A stretch of DNA of 16,714 bases. It comes from an uncultured Eubacteriales bacterium. Lineage in GTDB: Bacteria > Bacillota > Clostridia > Oscillospirales > Oscillospiraceae. The notes under the pieces are model-generated. The model did not search any database. It had not been told where the DNA came from and saw only the letters and a program-made list of their open reading frames with translations. The translations under genes were made by a program, and so were the position numbers. Shown in pieces: positions 14,402 to 16,714 of the stretch (positions are counted from its first letter, which is position 1; each line of letters starts with the position of its first letter). The stretch spans positions 1 to 16,714 of the forward strand of contig URLO01000048.1 in the NCBI GenBank assembly GCA_900548625.1, read 5' to 3'.

Positions 14402-15430
14402 GCCCACGATTACGATGCGTTCGGCGTCGAGAAGAAGCCGGACCCGCTGGATGGGAATCCGTTCCGCTACTGCGGCGAATGCTACGACGGCGAGACGAAG
14501 ACCTATTACCTCCGCGCGCGGTATTATGACCCCAATATCGGCCGTTTCACCCAGCAGGACACCCATTGGACGACCGCCAATTCGATCTACGGCGACAATC
14601 CGCAGAAGATCAACGAGCGCGAGGATAAGCTGGGATTAAAGACGTATTCCTATGCCCCGCAGATCACCGCCGTCATGCAGAGCGGGAATCTGTATGTGTA
14701 TGGAGTTAATAATCCCGTTGCATATGTTGATACTACTGGAAACTTTATAATTTCGACAACATTGCTGTTGATTATAAGCGGCGCAGTACTTGTTGGTACT
14801 GCTGGTGCTTTGATCGGCAATAGCATTGCAAATCAGGCTGGCGCGACCGGTTGGAGCAAGGTCGGATATATTGCTGGTGGTGCAGCAATTGGTGCTCTTG
14901 TTGGAGGTGCAGCAGGTTGGGCTGCGGCACCGACAGTAGTCTCTGCCACAGGTGTTGCTGGTATATCGGTTACTACATCTGGTGTTTCAATTGTAGCTAC
15001 TAATTCTGAATCTGTTGCTTCAACAATAGCTTCCGCTGCCGCTGACTCAATATCAACACCACAAGTCGTACAAGAAACAGCTCGCGCTACGCAACAACTT
15101 GCAACGTCACAAGTAACGCCAAGCGGACAATTTCATCATGTATTGTCCAACCCTATCATGCGCGCACTAAATGCACATCCTACCTTGTCTAATCTTTATA
15201 GGCGAAACGATTCCGTTGTACAAGCGTTAACACAATCAGCTCATAAGGGGTACCAAACATGGCACCGTATGATTGACAGTACAATGGTTGCATGGCTTAA
15301 TAATCCAGCGAACATGAATGCCTCTCCCAAACAATTCTGGCTAGAACTTTACCGACTTTATAATACGCCAGAAATGCGGGCGCGATTTGGAGATGGGGTT
15401 TTGAGGTATATAGAGGGGATGATGAAATGA
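14402..15430 (+). CDS. Displaced (orphan) Rhs core fragment plus toxin tip 2
   Basis: The frame is open from 14402, just after an in-frame TGA, to the TGA at 15428-15430. The first 100 codons copy the Rhs core (DYDAFGVEKKPDPLDG, IGRFTQQDTHW). The tip starts after NNPVAYVDTTG. It has a hydrophobic glycine-rich stretch (STTLLLIISGAVLVGTAGAL, then AGGAAIGALVGGAAGWAAA) that could be a membrane-crossing segment. The C-terminal 100-residue domain has HHVLS and HKGYQTWHR motifs, as in His-rich nuclease-like toxins. The first internal ATG (14675) would give 251 residues but has no ribosome binding site. With no proper start, the module is probably silent until recombined into the intact rhs. The immunity gene overlaps its stop. 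Confidence 0.75.
   Translation, partial: AHDYDAFGVEKKPDPLDGNPFRYCGECYDGETKTYYLRARYYDPNIGRFTQQDTHWTTANSIYGDNPQKINEREDKLGLKTYSYAPQITAVMQSGNLYVYGVNNPVAYVDTTGNFIISTTLLLIISGAVLVGTAGALIGNSIANQAGATGWSKVGYIAGGAAIGALVGGAAGWAAAPTVVSATGVAGISVTTSGVSIVATNSESVASTIASAAADSISTPQVVQETARATQQLATSQVTPSGQFHHVLSNPIMRALNAHPTLSNLYRRNDSVVQALTQSAHKGYQTWHRMIDSTMVAWLNNPANMNASPKQFWLELYRLYNTPEMRARFGDGVLRYIEGMMK
14407..14701 (+). repeat. Rhs core block, copy in cassette 2
   Basis: The copy is collinear with 12879-13173. Counting by eye over the 294 bp from 14408 gives about 20 differences (roughly 93% identity), nearly all at third codon positions. The amino acid changes seen are Y to C, S to T and G to S. Confidence 0.9.
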
Positions 15431-16077
15431 ATTTTTATATAATCGATGATGTGCAAGAGACAAAGCGGCTTCAAGCACAGTCTAATCTGGATACAAACAC
15501 GGCATATAGACGCGAGTGGTGCGAAGCATGGGCGGTTAACCGAAAAAACGGAGCATACGAAAGATGTCCGCTTTGCGGACGCCCAGTTTCTATGTTGAAA
15601 TGGGAGCCTCCAAGGAAAATGCGCTTAGTGGGCACAAAATATCCAGATCGCCTGTCAGAATGGCTTATGGAGCCGCTTGTGGTTTCCGAACGATTTATAG
15701 AGGCATATCAACGTGCAAAGTTGAGCGGCATTTCGACTTTTTCCGAGATCGAAGTTGTGCGTAAAAAAGCCACTGCTCCTCCTGCGCCTCGCTACTATCT
15801 AGCAGAAGTGGATTATTCCCAGTCAGTCTGCATCGACCTACACAGGACAATCCTGTACGGCGAAAAAAATGACTGGTCTTGCGCGGTATGTAATCCGTTC
15901 GGAAGTACCTGCAGCCACATAACACATCTTGCACTCAATACTGCAAAATGGGATGGGACAGATCTTTTTCGGGTATACGCAGTCGGAACAGTATGCTCGC
16001 AGCGATTCTACGATTTTGTAAATGACTTTCAATTTACAAACTTCAATCTGGTTCCGATTTCCGAATATACATTCTAA
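15427..16077 (+). CDS. Double-CXXCG (SitI6-like) immunity protein for tip 2
   Basis: This 216-residue cytoplasmic protein's ATG overlaps the toxin 2 stop (ATGA), with GAGGGG just upstream. It has a CPLCG knuckle at residues 47-51, WEPPRK at 59-64, VVSERFIEAYQRAKLSGI at 85-102, a YYLAEVDYSQSVCID stretch at 123-137, a second CXXC (C152, C155; the following G is replaced by N) and WDGTDLFRV at 175-183. It ends with SQRFYDFVNDFQFTNFNLVPISEY. This order matches the double-CXXCG immunity family known from Myxococcus Sit toxin systems (SitI6-like), as recalled from the family pattern. The cysteines probably bind zinc. Its partner is the toxin encoded directly upstream. How it is expressed when the toxin is silent is unclear. 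Confidence 0.75.
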   Translation: MNFYIIDDVQETKRLQAQSNLDTNTAYRREWCEAWAVNRKNGAYERCPLCGRPVSMLKWEPPRKMRLVGTKYPDRLSEWLMEPLVVSERFIEAYQRAKLSGISTFSEIEVVRKKATAPPAPRYYLAEVDYSQSVCIDLHRTILYGEKNDWSCAVCNPFGSTCSHITHLALNTAKWDGTDLFRVYAVGTVCSQRFYDFVNDFQFTNFNLVPISEYTF

Positions 16078-16106
16078 GATATGCCTTTTGTGCAGCAGGG
16101 CATTGT

Positions 16107-16652
16107 CTGATCGCGGCGTATGCCTACAACGCACAGGGCATTCGCACCTGCAAGGCGACAGCCACGAGCCAGACGGATTTCCTGCTCGACGGCGGGAATG
16201 TGACCGGAGAACGTACCGGAAGCAAAACGGTCACATACCTGCGCGGTGCAAACCTGATTTCGCGTTCGGACGGAAGCAAGAAAACCTACTATCTGTTCAA
16301 CGCCCACGGTGATGTCACCGAGCTGGTCAGCGATTCGGGTACCGTCACGCATAAGTATGATTACGATGCGTTCGGCGTGGAAAAGAAGCCGGGCCCGCTG
16401 GATGGCAATCCATTCCGCTACTGCGGCGAATACTACGACGGCGAGACAAAGACCTATTACCTCCGCGCGCGGTATTACGATCCCAATATCGGCCGTTTTA
16501 CCCAGCAGGACACCCACTGGAACACGGCGAACAGCATTTACGGCGACAATCCGCAGAAGATCAATGAACGCGAGGATGAGCTGGGCCTGAAGTCGTACTC
16601 CTATGCACCACAGATCACCGCCGTCATGCAGAGCGGAAATCTGTATGTGTAT
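16107..16652 (+). repeat. Rhs core block, copy in cassette 3
   Basis: This 546-bp copy is collinear without indels with 12628-13173. It begins abruptly (CTGATCGCGGCGTATGCC) 29 bases after the immunity stop and ends at CTGTATGTGTAT, the same point where the other two copies end. Confidence 0.92.
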
Positions 16653-16714
16653 TGCGGAAATTCTCCTACCAGTTACACAGATCCAAATGGTAGCGAATGG
16701 TATCATTGGTTAAT
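16107..16714 (+). CDS. Displaced Rhs core fragment plus toxin tip 3 (truncated by window end)
   Basis: One open frame runs from the start of core homology to the last base. It encodes 182 codons of Rhs core (LRGANLISRSDGSKKTYYLF, FRYCGEYYDG, IGRFTQQDTHW) and then a new junction, YCGNSPTSYTDPNGSEWYHWL. The DPNG motif is the usual hinge between Rhs core and toxin. The new tip differs from tips 1 and 2, but only about 7 residues are visible beyond the hinge, so its activity cannot be named. There is no ribosome binding site or signal sequence, so it is another stored tip. An immunity gene is expected just beyond the window. Confidence 0.7.
   Translation, partial: MIAAYAYNAQGIRTCKATATSQTDFLLDGGNVTGERTGSKTVTYLRGANLISRSDGSKKTYYLFNAHGDVTELVSDSGTVTHKYDYDAFGVEKKPGPLDGNPFRYCGEYYDGETKTYYLRARYYDPNIGRFTQQDTHWNTANSIYGDNPQKINEREDELGLKSYSYAPQITAVMQSGNLYVYCGNSPTSYTDPNGSEWYHWL

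Larger units (their letters stand above)
5296..16714. mobile_element. Integrated genomic island at tRNA-fMet (left part; right end outside the window)
   Basis: A tyrosine recombinase gene lies about 220 bases from the 3' end of an intact tRNA, transcribed towards it. This is the classical layout of tRNA-inserted islands. The cargo seen is a complete Rhs toxin locus with displaced tips. The right boundary should carry a second copy of part of the tRNA 3' end. No such copy is visible up to 16714, so the element continues. The left boundary is set at the tRNA end for convenience; the crossover may lie within the tRNA. Confidence 0.6.

Overview
The window looks like chromosomal DNA from an anaerobic, GC-rich member of the Bacillota, probably an Oscillospirales-type gut clostridium. 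This is inferred from a lone rubredoxin, strong AGGAGG-type ribosome binding sites, sigma-A promoters, a DUF2975 + YozG-like regulator pair, and GC-rich codon use. No rRNA or other species-level marker is present, so the taxonomy is only a guess.

Positions 1-5300 are ordinary backbone. They hold the tail of an unidentified gene and a perfect terminator; a minus-strand operon of an AbrB-like regulator, an ABC ATPase and an ABC-2-type permease; a divergently transcribed rubredoxin; a DUF2500 membrane protein; and an operon of a DUF2975 membrane protein, a YozG-like Cro/C1 regulator and a DUF4153/DUF4173-like membrane protein. The backbone ends at an initiator tRNA-fMet gene (C1:A72 mismatch, GGG/CCC anticodon stem). 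An 83-bp-offset upstream copy keeps the 5' half of the tRNA but has an unrelated 3' half.

From the tRNA 3' end rightwards the window looks like an integrated genomic island. A tyrosine recombinase lies next to the tRNA, pointing towards it. Divergent to it is a 2243-residue Rhs/YD-repeat protein with a Sec signal peptide, a pair of InlB-like beta domains inserted in the YD shell, an Rhs core, and a C-terminal toxin domain with a WHHIVEQ motif. A small helical immunity candidate follows 4 bases after it.

The most interesting region is 14250-16714, a reservoir of silent Rhs tips. Two extra partial copies of the Rhs core (295 and 546 bp, collinear with the intact core without indels) are each fused in frame to a different C-terminal domain. 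The first displaced tip is a glycine-rich hydrophobic segment plus a His-rich putative nuclease, followed with an ATGA overlap by an immunity protein that resembles the double-CXXCG (SitI6-like) family known from Myxococcus. The second displaced tip runs off the window end. The shared core block lets homologous recombination swap the tip of the expressed Rhs protein, and the core copies differ mostly at third codon positions, as if they are periodically expressed. The layout therefore reads as a mobile, tRNA-inserted polymorphic toxin system: integrase, exported Rhs shell, active tip and immunity, then stored tips with immunity.
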